Below the pieces are notes generated by a model. The model had not been told where the DNA came from and made no database searches. It was given only the letters and a program-made list of their open reading frames with translations. A stretch of DNA of 64,000 bases from a virus, in the IMG/VR virus record IMGVR_UViG_3300033571_019537, positions 1-64,000 of that record. One strand, given 5' to 3'. Position numbers and translations under genes: made by a program. Of this stretch, positions 43,545-52,683 are shown piece after piece. Position 1 is the first letter of the stretch. Each line of letters begins with the position of its first letter.

Positions 43545-43904
43545 ATGAGAAAAAAATTGTTTTGGGAAGTAACTCATCTTGATAATAAAGTGATGGGTAG
43601 ATATTCCTTAGATTCTTTAATAAAAAAAATAGAACCATATAAAAGAGAAATATGGGAACTTAATTCTAATATTTATAATGTTAATTTAGTTCTTTATATT
43701 AAAAAAAATACTTTATATAATATTAAATTTCCTTCTTTAACTATTTCTAATATTTCAAATTTTGAACACATAATTATTGATATTGTTGGTAATTGTTACT
43801 TGGGTAATAATTACGTTAATTGTACAAAATTAAATTCAACTTTTACAAATAAAGAAAAAATAGAGAAGAAAGTAAAAGAAATACTAAAATGTTCTGGCAA
43901 ATAG
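43545..43904 (+). CDS. Hypothetical protein
   Basis: 119 residues from ATG 43545 (the longer reading needs a TTG at 43509 and would cover the promoter). MRKKLFWEVTHLDNKVMGRYS; a beta-rich middle (LTISNISNFEHIIIDIVGN). Overlaps the next gene by 16 nt. No family. Confidence 0.5.
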   Translation: MRKKLFWEVTHLDNKVMGRYSLDSLIKKIEPYKREIWELNSNIYNVNLVLYIKKNTLYNIKFPSLTISNISNFEHIIIDIVGNCYLGNNYVNCTKLNSTFTNKEKIEKKVKEILKCSGK

Positions 43905-44575
43905 AAGAATTAAAATTACCTTGTTTCATACCGAAACAAAGAATAAAAAAAACCTACATTAGTAAACAAACTGTAAAAACTACTAATGAAGATATTCCTT
44001 TAATTTTAAATTTATTTAAAAGAAGGGATATTAATACGATTTTTAAAATAGAATCAAGTCCTTCACAAAAGGAATGGCAAAGTTTTGTTAAGTCTGATAT
44101 AAAATATTTCTATAAAAATATTTTCTACTTAGATAGTATGAAAACATTCCAAATGTCAATAAAAAAAGATAAACCAACTGGTGTTATGATAAATTATGTG
44201 AAATATAATAATCAAAATACTTTGGTAATTATGAATGATTTAAATATATTTAAAATAATTAACAATAACATAATTGAAGTTAAAAATGAAGTAATTGATA
44301 GATATATTAATAATATTCATGGTTTGCAAAAATATAAATCAGAAATGATAAGGGAAATTCTTTCTAATAACTCTATTAATAATTTTAAATTACCTAAAAA
44401 ATTGGGTACTGAATATTTTGGTGATTTAACTTTAGATGGTGTTAATATAAACATTTTTCCTTTGACCAAAGTACATGGTACTTTAACATTTAAAAATTCT
44501 GTTGTTAATTATGTAAAATGTAAATATAAACATTTGATTTTTAATATAAATGACAGTAAAATTAATATATTCTAA
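43889..44575 (+). CDS. MFWQIEE-leader protein, copy 1
   Basis: 228 residues. It begins MFWQIEELKLPCF; the next gene begins MFWQIEEIKIKKC, and the two genes share the ~22-nt start sequence. The body has KKDKPTGVMINYVKYNNQ, then beta repeats at the C-terminus (LTLDGVNINIFPLTKVHG; FKNSVVNYVKCK) resembling a short right-handed beta-helix. The leader belongs to the F-x-x-[VIL]-E-E set. TAATG overlap with the next gene. Confidence 0.6.
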   Translation: MFWQIEELKLPCFIPKQRIKKTYISKQTVKTTNEDIPLILNLFKRRDINTIFKIESSPSQKEWQSFVKSDIKYFYKNIFYLDSMKTFQMSIKKDKPTGVMINYVKYNNQNTLVIMNDLNIFKIINNNIIEVKNEVIDRYINNIHGLQKYKSEMIREILSNNSINNFKLPKKLGTEYFGDLTLDGVNINIFPLTKVHGTLTFKNSVVNYVKCKYKHLIFNINDSKINIF

Positions 44576-44913
44576 TGTTCTGGCAAATAGAAGAAATTAA
44601 AATTAAAAAATGTTCAATTTTTTCAATAAAAAGTGAAGATGTTATTGATATAGGTAACATTTATTTTGGTACTACAAATGTGTATTATTATATAGAAATA
44701 TTTAGAGGTGATATTTTTAAGGGTGTTATTTCTGAAAATCTTTTTCAATCATTTTTAAACCCAAAAAAAGGTATTTTTATTAAATCAAATTATAAAGATG
44801 AAGAATATCTTTATATTGATAAAGATAAAAAAATATTTAAAATAAATAATAATAAAATACAAAATCAAATTCATAACGAATATATTTTAAAAATAATGGA
44901 TAAATATGAATAA
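44575..44913 (+). CDS. MFWQIEE-leader protein, copy 2
   Basis: 112 residues. Same leader as its upstream neighbour. Both also contain an F-Q-S-F/F-x-S element and a YKDEEYLYIDKDKKIFKINNN-like strand pair (compare NTLVIMNDLNIFKIINNN in copy 1), so they are tandem paralogues of different length. Function unknown. Confidence 0.6.
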   Translation: MFWQIEEIKIKKCSIFSIKSEDVIDIGNIYFGTTNVYYYIEIFRGDIFKGVISENLFQSFLNPKKGIFIKSNYKDEEYLYIDKDKKIFKINNNKIQNQIHNEYILKIMDKYE

Positions 44914-45367
44914 ACAATGGTTATATGTTATTTTTAGTAATTCCAAAGAAAATAAAAAATTTCAGGAAAAACTTATTTCTTTGGGATGGTCTTGGAATGG
45001 TACTGATGTAATGAAAAATTTTGATAGACCATTACTTCTTAAACGATTTGGTTTAAACAATAATAATGAAATTCATTATAAAAGATTAAGAATAAGTGAT
45101 ATAGAATATGTAATAAATACTTTTACACCAATAGTAATATATGGTGTTGATAATGAAATTATTGATGAATTTATTAATTACGAAATTCCTTATTATCAAA
45201 ACAACATTTTATTTAATGTTGATATTGATTTTAATGTTTTTAAACAACATAATTTATCAAAAAATCCGATTGACAAAATAGGATTTAAATATTTTCTTAA
45301 TAAAGTAAATGATAAAATTAATAAATTTCATAACAGACCTAAACCTGATTGGATATGGTATCATTAA
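44906..45367 (+). CDS. Hypothetical protein
   Basis: 153 residues, starting MNKQWLYVIFSNSKENKKF, with a possible helix-strand fold (FQEKLISLGWSWNGTDV) resembling small phage proteins that compare sequence number/position by 'L..lGw.W..g'. Ends RPKPDWIWYH. Overlaps neighbours on both sides. Confidence 0.55.
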   Translation: MNKQWLYVIFSNSKENKKFQEKLISLGWSWNGTDVMKNFDRPLLLKRFGLNNNNEIHYKRLRISDIEYVINTFTPIVIYGVDNEIIDEFINYEIPYYQNNILFNVDIDFNVFKQHNLSKNPIDKIGFKYFLNKVNDKINKFHNRPKPDWIWYH

Positions 45368-45594
45368 GTGCATTCCTTAGTATGATTTTTTTATCATTAT
45401 TATGTTCAAAAATCTTTTTTGATAATAAAAAAATACTTTATATTATTGATTTATTTATATTTATTTTTTCTTGTTATTTCGCAATTGAATATACATTAGA
45501 ATCAAATTTTATAATAGTATTTATTTGGGTTATGAATATTATTGTATATGGGTATTCCTTATTAAAGTATATGGATGATATTTGGTTTACCTAA
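45355..45594 (+). CDS. Small integral membrane protein
   Basis: 79 residues from ATG 45355, overlapping the preceding stop. Three hydrophobic segments: SAFLSMIFLSLLCSKIFF, ILYIIDLFIFIFSCYFAI and IIVFIWVMNIIVYGYSLL. Might be holin-like, but no charged signature supports this. 3' end overlaps convergent terminase gene. Confidence 0.5.
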   Translation: MVSLSAFLSMIFLSLLCSKIFFDNKKILYIIDLFIFIFSCYFAIEYTLESNFIIVFIWVMNIIVYGYSLLKYMDDIWFT

Positions 45595-47257
45595 ACAACC
45601 ACATATTATCCATATATTGTTTATTTTCTGGACTAATAAATCTTTCATTATTAGAAACAGTTTCCTTGTTATTTACATTTATCATTGCATTAAGTATTGC
45701 CTTTGCATGATTCATATTTTTATCAATAAATTTTAAAGAAGTTTGAATAACATATAACCCCATTGCACAACCCATTATTAAATCATCATGAGTATTTTTT
45801 GTATGGTTTGGTTTTCCACTTCTATCATAAATAAATGTTTTCATTTCACTACATAAACGAGAAGAACGTACTTTAAACTCATTCATTCTTATTTGTCTTT
45901 CAAATTCATCAACAATTAATGCTCTATTTGATTGGATTTGGAAACCTGGCATTTTTTCATCAGATGTTTTTAAGTGAGAAAATTTATCATTCATTATCTT
46001 TGCCTTTGGTATATCATAATACATATTCTTTTTATCCAAACCTAATTCGTATAATTTAAGAATAACAGTTAATCCCATACCACCTGTAACATCAGGAACT
46101 ATTAACCCACCATAACGTTTCCAATATTCATATATTAATTCTGCAAATGTATCTGGTCTTATTTTACCCTGATATTCTGCAACTTGTTCATTATTTTCAA
46201 TATCAATTATTTGTATTGTTGAGTAATCTGTACCAAAAGAAGAAGATACATCACAACTTAATATATATCTTTTACCATATTCAGGGTCTTTCCATATCCA
46301 CATATTACCATCAAAATTTTCCTTTCTTATAGGTTCTGATACATTTTCAACTTCTTGCATTTTAATATATTCTTCATCAATAACATTACCACCAGAACCA
46401 ACGAAATCACCATCCAATTCTTGTGCAATTGCTCTTTGATTCCAATTCATTTGTCTGCACATATTTTCATACCAGGGAGACCAGGGTTTATAACCTTTTC
46501 TTTTTAATTCTTTACCCAAATCCAAATCTTGACTTTTAATTATATCATCATCTTTTCTCCATTCCAAATTTTTATTATATCTTGGGTCTTGCCACCATTC
46601 AACTTCAACTATTTTAAAGTCATTTTTTCCTTGTAAAGAAGAATCATAAGTAACAAAATATAATGGGTCCATACCATTTGTAGTGGAAATCATAAAACAT
46701 TTACCACCAGTTGATAGTGATGGAAATGTTGCCTTCCATAATTCATCACCATTATCAATAAATGCTGCCTCATCAAATATAACTATTGTTGGTGAATAAC
46801 CCCTTAAAGAGTCAATTGATGTTGCAACTGCCTTAACTTCTGAACCATTTTTAAGTATTATATGTTTTTCATTCCATTTTACTGCATCTTTTGCAATAGA
46901 CACATCCATCCATTTAGGGTATTGGGATAAAAATTCTTTTACTTGAGCAAGAAATTTCTGTGAAGTTTCATGTTTATTTGCAATAAGAAGTATTCTTTCT
47001 GGTCTTAATTCATCTGCAAGACCAACTCTATGTGAAACCCATGCTGCAGTTGTTGTTGTAATACCTGCCTGTCTTGGTTTTTTTAATATAACAAAATTAT
47101 TCTTTTCATAATTTTCAATTAATTCCTTTTGTTTTGGGAATAGTTTAAATGGAACATATCCACCTTGAGTTTTATCAAAAGTTTGTAAATATGTTTCAAT
47201 TGTGTAAATTGAATCACTTAAACAACGTGCATATTCTAAAAATAAATTATTATCCAT
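45587..47257 (-). CDS. terL: Terminase large subunit (T4 gp17-like)
   Basis: 556 residues. ATPase: adenine-binding QKELIENYEKNNFVILKK, Walker A KPRQAGITT at 60-68, Walker B with IVIFDEAAF at 158-166, coupling motif MISTTNG. Nuclease: ILSCDVSSSFGTDYS (Asp336), VPDVTGGMG and THDDLIMG (last Asp pair). All key acidic residues are present. It cuts concatemers and pumps DNA into the prohead, in the cytoplasm. No small subunit gene is adjacent, unusual compared with T4. Divergent from the 1200-residue modular gene. Confidence 0.96.
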   Translation of the reverse strand: MDNNLFLEYARCLSDSIYTIETYLQTFDKTQGGYVPFKLFPKQKELIENYEKNNFVILKKPRQAGITTTTAAWVSHRVGLADELRPERILLIANKHETSQKFLAQVKEFLSQYPKWMDVSIAKDAVKWNEKHIILKNGSEVKAVATSIDSLRGYSPTIVIFDEAAFIDNGDELWKATFPSLSTGGKCFMISTTNGMDPLYFVTYDSSLQGKNDFKIVEVEWWQDPRYNKNLEWRKDDDIIKSQDLDLGKELKRKGYKPWSPWYENMCRQMNWNQRAIAQELDGDFVGSGGNVIDEEYIKMQEVENVSEPIRKENFDGNMWIWKDPEYGKRYILSCDVSSSFGTDYSTIQIIDIENNEQVAEYQGKIRPDTFAELIYEYWKRYGGLIVPDVTGGMGLTVILKLYELGLDKKNMYYDIPKAKIMNDKFSHLKTSDEKMPGFQIQSNRALIVDEFERQIRMNEFKVRSSRLCSEMKTFIYDRSGKPNHTKNTHDDLIMGCAMGLYVIQTSLKFIDKNMNHAKAILNAMINVNNKETVSNNERFISPENKQYMDNMWLFR

Positions 47258-47291
47258 TAACGAATATTTATTATATAAATATCAAAAAATA

Positions 47292-50200
47292 ATGTTTTTA
47301 ACCGAAATAGTAGATTTATCTAATGTTTATATTACAAAAAGAACTAAAAATAGGAATCTAAATATTATTACGTATAATTTTAAGACTGATGATGATTATA
47401 ATTTTTCAGTAGATTTTATATTAGATGGTAATGATATTTGGAATAGACATTTTTCAACATTTGAGAAACAATTTGATGATATTAATAGTCAGGAAAGATT
47501 TAAAATATTAAATACAATAACAAAAATTACTTTGGATTTTATTGAAAAATATAACCCAAAGAAAATAAAAATTTACCATGTAAGAAGTAAAAGTGAATTT
47601 GCAAATAACCCCTATGATGAAAATAAAAGAACAAGGGTGAACAAATATTTTTTGGAAAAAGTATTACCAAGTAACTATAAAATCAAAACTTTTGGTAATA
47701 ATACTGAAATTGATTTGGTTGAAAATAAATTGAATTTAAAATCTCGTGCTGGAGAACAAGAGAAACAAAGAGAAGAATATATAAAAAGTATTATTGGAAA
47801 TAAAGATATAATGGAATTAACCCCAAAAGAAGTAAATTCAACTTTTTTGTCTAAATTTATATTTCCAATATTAATTAATAAATTAAAACAAAAATTCCCA
47901 AAATTAAAGTATAATAATCTATTTCTTATAGATATAAGAAATAAAAAACTACTTTTCTTCTCGAATGGGAAAAAATTTTTTTTACATTTTTATACACCAA
48001 TCACAACATATAATGGTTTTGGTGAAATTATAATGGAAGAAGAATTTAATACAGTAGGTGAATTATATAATAAATTGGAAGAAATTATTTCTGATAATTA
48101 TAATTTAAAAGAAAATTTAAATTTAAAATCTCGTGCAAAAGAACAGGAAAAACAAAGGGAAGAATACATTAAAAATATTGATGATAAAATTCTAAATTCA
48201 CCAGTAAAAGATTTACCTGAAAATATTTTGAATTTATTGGGTTTAATTATAAGACAAAAAGTTAAAGAAAAATATCCTTTTATTAATACTTTTGATAAAT
48301 TTTATGAAAATAATCTTAATTTTGATAAAGTTGATTTTAAAAATATACGTTTTAAAAATATCATTGGTTCGTTTTCAATTACTCAACATTTAGATAAAAT
48401 AAACTTACATATTTTAGGTCCAAGAGATATAATAACACAAGAAAGAACATTAAAGAATATAAACATAGAGTTTGATACAATCAATGAAATTCTAGAATTT
48501 TTATTTTATTCAATTTCCAAAACTTATGATTCTAATGGTAATTTACTTGATTTTAAAAATTTAAAAGAATCTAAAAAACAAATTAATGAAATTGCAGAAT
48601 TAACCAACACTTATTCTTATGAAAAAATTGTGGATGGTGATAAAATAAAATATCGTTTTTCAGATGGTGAGGAAATATTCTTTGTTAAATTTCTTCTTTT
48701 ATCAATTGGAAAGTTTGGTGAAGAATGGGAAAGAGAATATTACACAACATCAAAATGGATGAATGAATTAAATAAAGAAAATTCTTTAAGAGTTCTTGGT
48801 ACTGTTACAAAAATAACAAATGAATTTATTAATGATTATAGACCTGAAATAATAACCATTTCACATATTGATTCAAGAAAGGAAACAATGGGAAGATTTT
48901 CAATTGATTCTATTTTAAGTGGGAATAAAAAAGATGACAACGAACCAAATAAAAGAGCAAAAATAAATAGATTATTTTTATCAAAAAACCTACCGCAAGA
49001 TTATAAATTGGAATACAAAGGAAATGTTACATTTATTAAAAGAAAAGATTTAAATGAAAGTTGGAAAGATATGTTAATTGGTACTGCGATAGGTTTATCA
49101 TCCTTAAATCCGCAAGAAGTTAAATCTCAAAATATTAATCAACAACAAATACAAACAAAAATTTTATCTAAAGTTAATGGACCTGTTGGTGTACAATCAA
49201 TTTCAAACCCTGACTTAGATTTAGTGCATGGAATACTGGGTTCAAAAAGACTTTCAGATGATTTTGAACAAAGAGTTTCTGATGAACTAAAAAAATTAAA
49301 TAATCAAGGTTTTAAAACAGATGTAACTAACATACAAATAAAAACTTATGTAAAAGATAATAAAATAATAACAGAAAGTTCTTGTGATATTATTGAATCA
49401 AAAGATGGTAATTCTTATACTATATTCACTACAAGAGGTAGTATTGGTGATAACTTTGAACAAAGACATAACCAACAAATTTCTGGATTAGAAGATAGAC
49501 TAAAAAATCATTACGGTGGTAATTCTAAAAAAATTAAAACAGTTACAATTAATTTTTTGTTAGGTGGTGAAACAATTTATTACAAACAAAGTTTTTTTGT
49601 TGTTTCAGAAAATAAAAATGAACAAATTAATATTAGTGCTAATAATTTAGAGGATTTAAGAAATAAACTGTTAAATATAAGTAAAAATGATTCAATAAAT
49701 TTAAATTCATTAGTTATTGATATTGACAACTATAAAATATCTTACGAAAAAGGTAATACGAAAATTACTAATTTGTCTTTAATTTTTGATACTAATTTTG
49801 ATAATCTTAATTTAAGATTACAAACAATAAAAGAAAAAAATCCAACACTTAAAGTTTTATCTAAAGGAAATAATTCTGGTTACTATTGGGTTTTTTCTGT
49901 TATATTAAAAAACTTAAATGAAGGATTAAATTTAAAATCTCGTGCAAATAACCAAATAATTCAATCAGTAAAATACTATTCAGATAAATTTTTAAATGGT
50001 ACTCATAGTGAAAAACTTAATTTAAAAATACCTAAAGAGGTTTTTAAACTTCTTTCAGATGATGTTAAATCTAAAATTATTAATTTCTACCCAAATTTAC
50101 TTAAATATGATTATTTCTTAGATTTAAGTAAACCACTAAAAAAAGAATATATTGATTCTGGTTGGGGTTTGAGTGATGAATATTTTTTATCTTTATCAGA

Positions 50201-50894
50201 TGATTTAAAACAATATTATTTAAATAAAATTTTAAAACACGTTAATTGGAATTTATCAGATATTCAGTATAAATTTTTGACTGATGATTTAAAAGAAAAA
50301 TACATTAATTATTTATTTTTAAATCCAAATAATACACCAAGAGTACTTTCTAAAGAACAAGTAAAAAATACTTCAAATGAATTGTTAAATAAGTATATTG
50401 GTTTAATAATCAAAAATTATGATAAAGATTTTTATTTTTTATATCCAGATTATTTAAAAAAATTAGTAAGAAATTATAAAAAACAAAATATAAAAGAAAA
50501 TTTAAAACTAACTTCTAGAGCAAATCAACAAGAAAAACAAAGAAATGATTATATAAAAAATATTATTGGTGATAAATCAATTATGGATTTAAAACCAAAA
50601 GAAGTAGTTGAAGTTGAAAAAATTGATGAACATTTTATGGATAAATTTATAATTAATAGAATAAAACAAAAATTCCCAAATTTAAAACATGATGATAATT
50701 TTATTTATATTACTTATGACAACAAACCAAGTCACATTACAATTTTTGTATCAACAAGAAATTACTTTGTTTTAAGATGTTTTGATGATAAAAAAATTGG
50801 TACAACAGGACTACTATTAGATGAAAAATTTTATTCGGTTGGTGAATTATATAAGAGATTGGAGGAAATTATTTCGCAAAATTATATACCTTAA
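47292..50894 (+). CDS. 1200-residue modular protein with four LKSRA modules
   Basis: The largest protein in the window. It starts MFLTEIVDL. Domain 1 (about 1-145: FKILNTITKITLDFIEKYNP...KIYHVRSK) is duplicated at about 440-600 (LRVLGTVTKITNEFINDYRP...TISHIDSR); the duplicate begins after QINE. LKSRA motifs start at residues 147, 276, 879 and 1071, preceded by DLVE, NLKE, NLNE and NIKE. Modules after the first and last are alike (SIIGNKDIMELTPKEV / NIIGDKSIMDLKPKEV ... YNKLEEIIS / YKRLEEIIS). Residues 600-620 (LNESWKDMLIGTAIGLSSL) may start another unit. KYI-type helical repeats lie at about 930-1060. No membrane segment. Inference: virion polyprotein cut at L/I-x-E sites. Confidence 0.65.
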   Translation: MFLTEIVDLSNVYITKRTKNRNLNIITYNFKTDDDYNFSVDFILDGNDIWNRHFSTFEKQFDDINSQERFKILNTITKITLDFIEKYNPKKIKIYHVRSKSEFANNPYDENKRTRVNKYFLEKVLPSNYKIKTFGNNTEIDLVENKLNLKSRAGEQEKQREEYIKSIIGNKDIMELTPKEVNSTFLSKFIFPILINKLKQKFPKLKYNNLFLIDIRNKKLLFFSNGKKFFLHFYTPITTYNGFGEIIMEEEFNTVGELYNKLEEIISDNYNLKENLNLKSRAKEQEKQREEYIKNIDDKILNSPVKDLPENILNLLGLIIRQKVKEKYPFINTFDKFYENNLNFDKVDFKNIRFKNIIGSFSITQHLDKINLHILGPRDIITQERTLKNINIEFDTINEILEFLFYSISKTYDSNGNLLDFKNLKESKKQINEIAELTNTYSYEKIVDGDKIKYRFSDGEEIFFVKFLLLSIGKFGEEWEREYYTTSKWMNELNKENSLRVLGTVTKITNEFINDYRPEIITISHIDSRKETMGRFSIDSILSGNKKDDNEPNKRAKINRLFLSKNLPQDYKLEYKGNVTFIKRKDLNESWKDMLIGTAIGLSSLNPQEVKSQNINQQQIQTKILSKVNGPVGVQSISNPDLDLVHGILGSKRLSDDFEQRVSDELKKLNNQGFKTDVTNIQIKTYVKDNKIITESSCDIIESKDGNSYTIFTTRGSIGDNFEQRHNQQISGLEDRLKNHYGGNSKKIKTVTINFLLGGETIYYKQSFFVVSENKNEQINISANNLEDLRNKLLNISKNDSINLNSLVIDIDNYKISYEKGNTKITNLSLIFDTNFDNLNLRLQTIKEKNPTLKVLSKGNNSGYYWVFSVILKNLNEGLNLKSRANNQIIQSVKYYSDKFLNGTHSEKLNLKIPKEVFKLLSDDVKSKIINFYPNLLKYDYFLDLSKPLKKEYIDSGWGLSDEYFLSLSDDLKQYYLNKILKHVNWNLSDIQYKFLTDDLKEKYINYLFLNPNNTPRVLSKEQVKNTSNELLNKYIGLIIKNYDKDFYFLYPDYLKKLVRNYKKQNIKENLKLTSRANQQEKQRNDYIKNIIGDKSIMDLKPKEVVEVEKIDEHFMDKFIINRIKQKFPNLKHDDNFIYITYDNKPSHITIFVSTRNYFVLRCFDDKKIGTTGLLLDEKFYSVGELYKRLEEIISQNYIP

Positions 50895-51333
50895 ACCAAT
50901 TTCTAAATTTTTCCTTTTGAATAATCCACATTTTTGTGTTACTTCTCCAATCACCACCATTAACCCATTTAAGATTATTTTCCTTAATAAGTTTTTTAAG
51001 GTCTTTGGTTCTTATTAACCAAATTTCATCATAATGAGCATAATAATATATATAATAATGAGATTTGGTTACAGATATTCCAGAATCTTTTCCTCTACTC
51101 TCAAATTCAATAACCATATTTCCTGTGTCTTTTGGGTAAACATCTGTTTTAATTTCATATTTAATCTTTTTTCCCCTCCATTCCATTAATAAATCAAATG
51201 TTTTATCATTATTTCTATCAATAAATTTAAAACCTTTTGATTCAAGAAAATTAATTATATAATCCTCACCCTTTTTACCAATCTTTAAATCTTTTTTAAA
51301 GTTGTAGTTTCCTGATGCACTTTTTAAGTTCAT
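50869..51333 (-). CDS. PD-(D/E)XK nuclease (resolvase-like)
   Basis: 154 residues. KKGEDYIINFLESKGF (Glu23), NNDKTFDLLMEW (Asp47) and KYEIKTDVYPKDTG (Glu60-x-Lys62) form the PD-(D/E)XK core, followed by NMVIEFESRGKDSGI. Similar phage enzymes act on branched DNA or on nicked ends during recombination and packaging. It starts MNLKSASG, a short echo of the LNLKS motif. Its 3' end overlaps the modular gene by 26 nt. Confidence 0.75.
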   Translation of the reverse strand: MNLKSASGNYNFKKDLKIGKKGEDYIINFLESKGFKFIDRNNDKTFDLLMEWRGKKIKYEIKTDVYPKDTGNMVIEFESRGKDSGISVTKSHYYIYYYAHYDEIWLIRTKDLKKLIKENNLKWVNGGDWRSNTKMWIIQKEKFRNWFKVYNFAK

Positions 51334-51381
51334 AAAAAGAAATATATTATATATAGAAAAAAAATAAACAAGTTATTAAAT

Positions 51382-51418
51382 TTGCATTGAAAAATTTGGG
51401 AATTTTGTTTTATATTTG
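51382..51418 (+). promoter_or_regulatory. TTGCA-type promoter for the 51433 operon
   Basis: TTGCA (51382-51386), TATATTTG (51411-51418), 29 nt apart T to T, followed by TGG and the ATG 15 nt downstream. A perfect TAnnTTTG -7 box. Confidence 0.7.
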
Positions 51419-51432
51419 TGGAAAATTAAATT

Positions 51433-51702
51433 ATGTTACAGATTGAAAAAGAAGATTTAATTAAATTCTTAAAAGAAAAGGGATTTAAATTTGATATTGA
51501 AGAGGAAATAACTTTTAAAGAATACAAAGGTATTGATTTTTTTGAGGTTAAATTAACAATGTGTGTTCCTGATACAGAAATTCCAATGGAAAATTTATTT
51601 GGTAGGAAAAAAGTTGTTTTATCAATTGATAAGGAAGTTTATCAATGGTGGTTAAAGGAAAAGAATTGTATTCAAATACAGAAGATTGATTTTCAAAAAT
51701 AG
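51433..51702 (+). CDS. Hypothetical small protein
   Basis: 89 residues, MLQIEKEDLIKFLKEKGFKF; a helix followed by strands (IDFFEVKLTMCVPD) and EVYQWWLKEKN. First gene after a strong promoter, so probably expressed early. No family. Confidence 0.55.
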   Translation: MLQIEKEDLIKFLKEKGFKFDIEEEITFKEYKGIDFFEVKLTMCVPDTEIPMENLFGRKKVVLSIDKEVYQWWLKEKNCIQIQKIDFQK

Positions 51703-51711
51703 AAATAAAAT

Positions 51712-51969
51712 ATGAAAAATTATTTATCACAGTTTATCCTTTTAACCTTAGATAAAGGTTATGAAGTTAGGAAATTAAAAAATAAATATCATTTTGTTAA
51801 TGATGGAATAGATTTTGATGTATATGAATCTAACTTTGATTTGGTTTTTAAAATTTTTCCAGAAATAGGTAAAAATTTTAATATGAAAATTAATTTTAAT
51901 CCTTTAGTATGTAAAACAATTATCAGTACAGAAGATTGTTTATCAAAAATAGAAAAATTATGCAAATAA
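51712..51969 (+). CDS. Hypothetical small protein
   Basis: 85 residues, beta-rich (YEVRKLKNKYHFVNDGIDFDVY). Its stop overlaps the next ATG (ATGCAAATAA). Unknown role in the early-type operon. Confidence 0.5.
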   Translation: MKNYLSQFILLTLDKGYEVRKLKNKYHFVNDGIDFDVYESNFDLVFKIFPEIGKNFNMKINFNPLVCKTIISTEDCLSKIEKLCK

Positions 51970-52343
51970 AAAAATTGGAATTTAGAGATTTTACAACTGA
52001 TTTGGGTAAAGAAAAAGGATTTATCTATTTAAAAAGTGAAAGTCTATTACATTCTTGTATCATATCAAATCATAGACTTGGTGATAAAATTCCACAAAAT
52101 GAATTTTATGTTTCATTTGATTATGAAGAAAGTACTTTTTCAGATTTAAATTCTGCAATAGAATTTTGTCAAAAAGAATTTGAAAATAAAATAATTGATT
52201 TATTCTTTGAAAAGAAAAAATTTAAAGAACCTATAATCACAATTATTTGGTTTGATTTTTGGTTTCAGTCATTGAAAAAAGATTTTATTGATTTATTCAG
52301 AAAACCCTTTAAAGAACATTTTAGGTTATGGAAAAATTATTAA
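51960..52343 (+). CDS. Hypothetical protein with C-terminal amphipathic helix
   Basis: 127 residues from ATG 51960. MQIKKLEFRDFTTDLGKEKG; C-terminal ITIIWFDFWFQSLKKDFIDLF is aromatic and may lie on a membrane. Overlaps the HNH gene by 16 nt. Confidence 0.5.
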   Translation: MQIKKLEFRDFTTDLGKEKGFIYLKSESLLHSCIISNHRLGDKIPQNEFYVSFDYEESTFSDLNSAIEFCQKEFENKIIDLFFEKKKFKEPIITIIWFDFWFQSLKKDFIDLFRKPFKEHFRLWKNY

Positions 52344-52675
52344 ATAGGGATGAATTTAGGGAATCTGTTTTTAAAAGAGATAATTATAAATGTGTAATTT
52401 GTAGTGAACCTGCAAAAGATGCTCACCATATAATAGAACGTAGATTATTTACGGAAGATTTTGAAAAGGGTGGTTATTTTATTGATAATGGTGCATCTTT
52501 ATGTGAAAAACACCATATTCTTGCAGAAACAACTGAATTAACTTGTGAAGAAATAAGGGAAAGATGTGGTATTAAAAATATAATTTTACTATCTGATTTT
52601 TATAAAGATTTAATAGATTTTACTTTTTTGCATTTGTTTTATTACTTTTTTTTGTTTAAATTTGTTTTAAAATAA
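52328..52675 (+). CDS. HNH endonuclease domain protein, 3'-altered
   Basis: 115 residues. FKRDNYKCVICSEPAKDAHHIIERR (Cys22, Cys25, DAHHI at 31-35) and ASLCEKHHILAE (Cys59, His62-His63) form an intact HNH/zinc core. After RCGIKNIILL, where relatives usually continue with a Pro-rich folded end, the protein turns into DFTFLHLFYYFFLFKFVLK, a non-specific hydrophobic tail. That tail is encoded by the AT-rich promoter of gltX. The gene therefore seems to have lost its normal 3' end. Confidence 0.75.
   Translation: MEKLLNRDEFRESVFKRDNYKCVICSEPAKDAHHIIERRLFTEDFEKGGYFIDNGASLCEKHHILAETTELTCEEIRERCGIKNIILLSDFYKDLIDFTFLHLFYYFFLFKFVLK
52628..52664 (+). promoter_or_regulatory. TTGCA-type promoter for gltX, inside the HNH ORF end
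   Basis: TTGCA (52628-52632), TAAATTTG (52657-52664), 29 nt apart, 20 nt to the gltX ATG at 52684. Matches the TAnnTTTG box exactly. Confidence 0.6.
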
Positions 52676-52683
52676 ATATCTTT

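Noticed and set aside
45349-45354. TTG start for the 81-residue reading of the membrane protein
   Set aside because: ATG at 45355 gives the same protein and normal overlap with the previous stop. The same reasoning moved starts at 24227, 24907, 26227, 37361, 39092, 43509 and 51936.
50869-51333. MNLKSASG start of the PD-(D/E)XK protein as an eleventh LKSRA copy
   Set aside because: Only four residues match and the QEKQ part is missing; treated as an echo at most.
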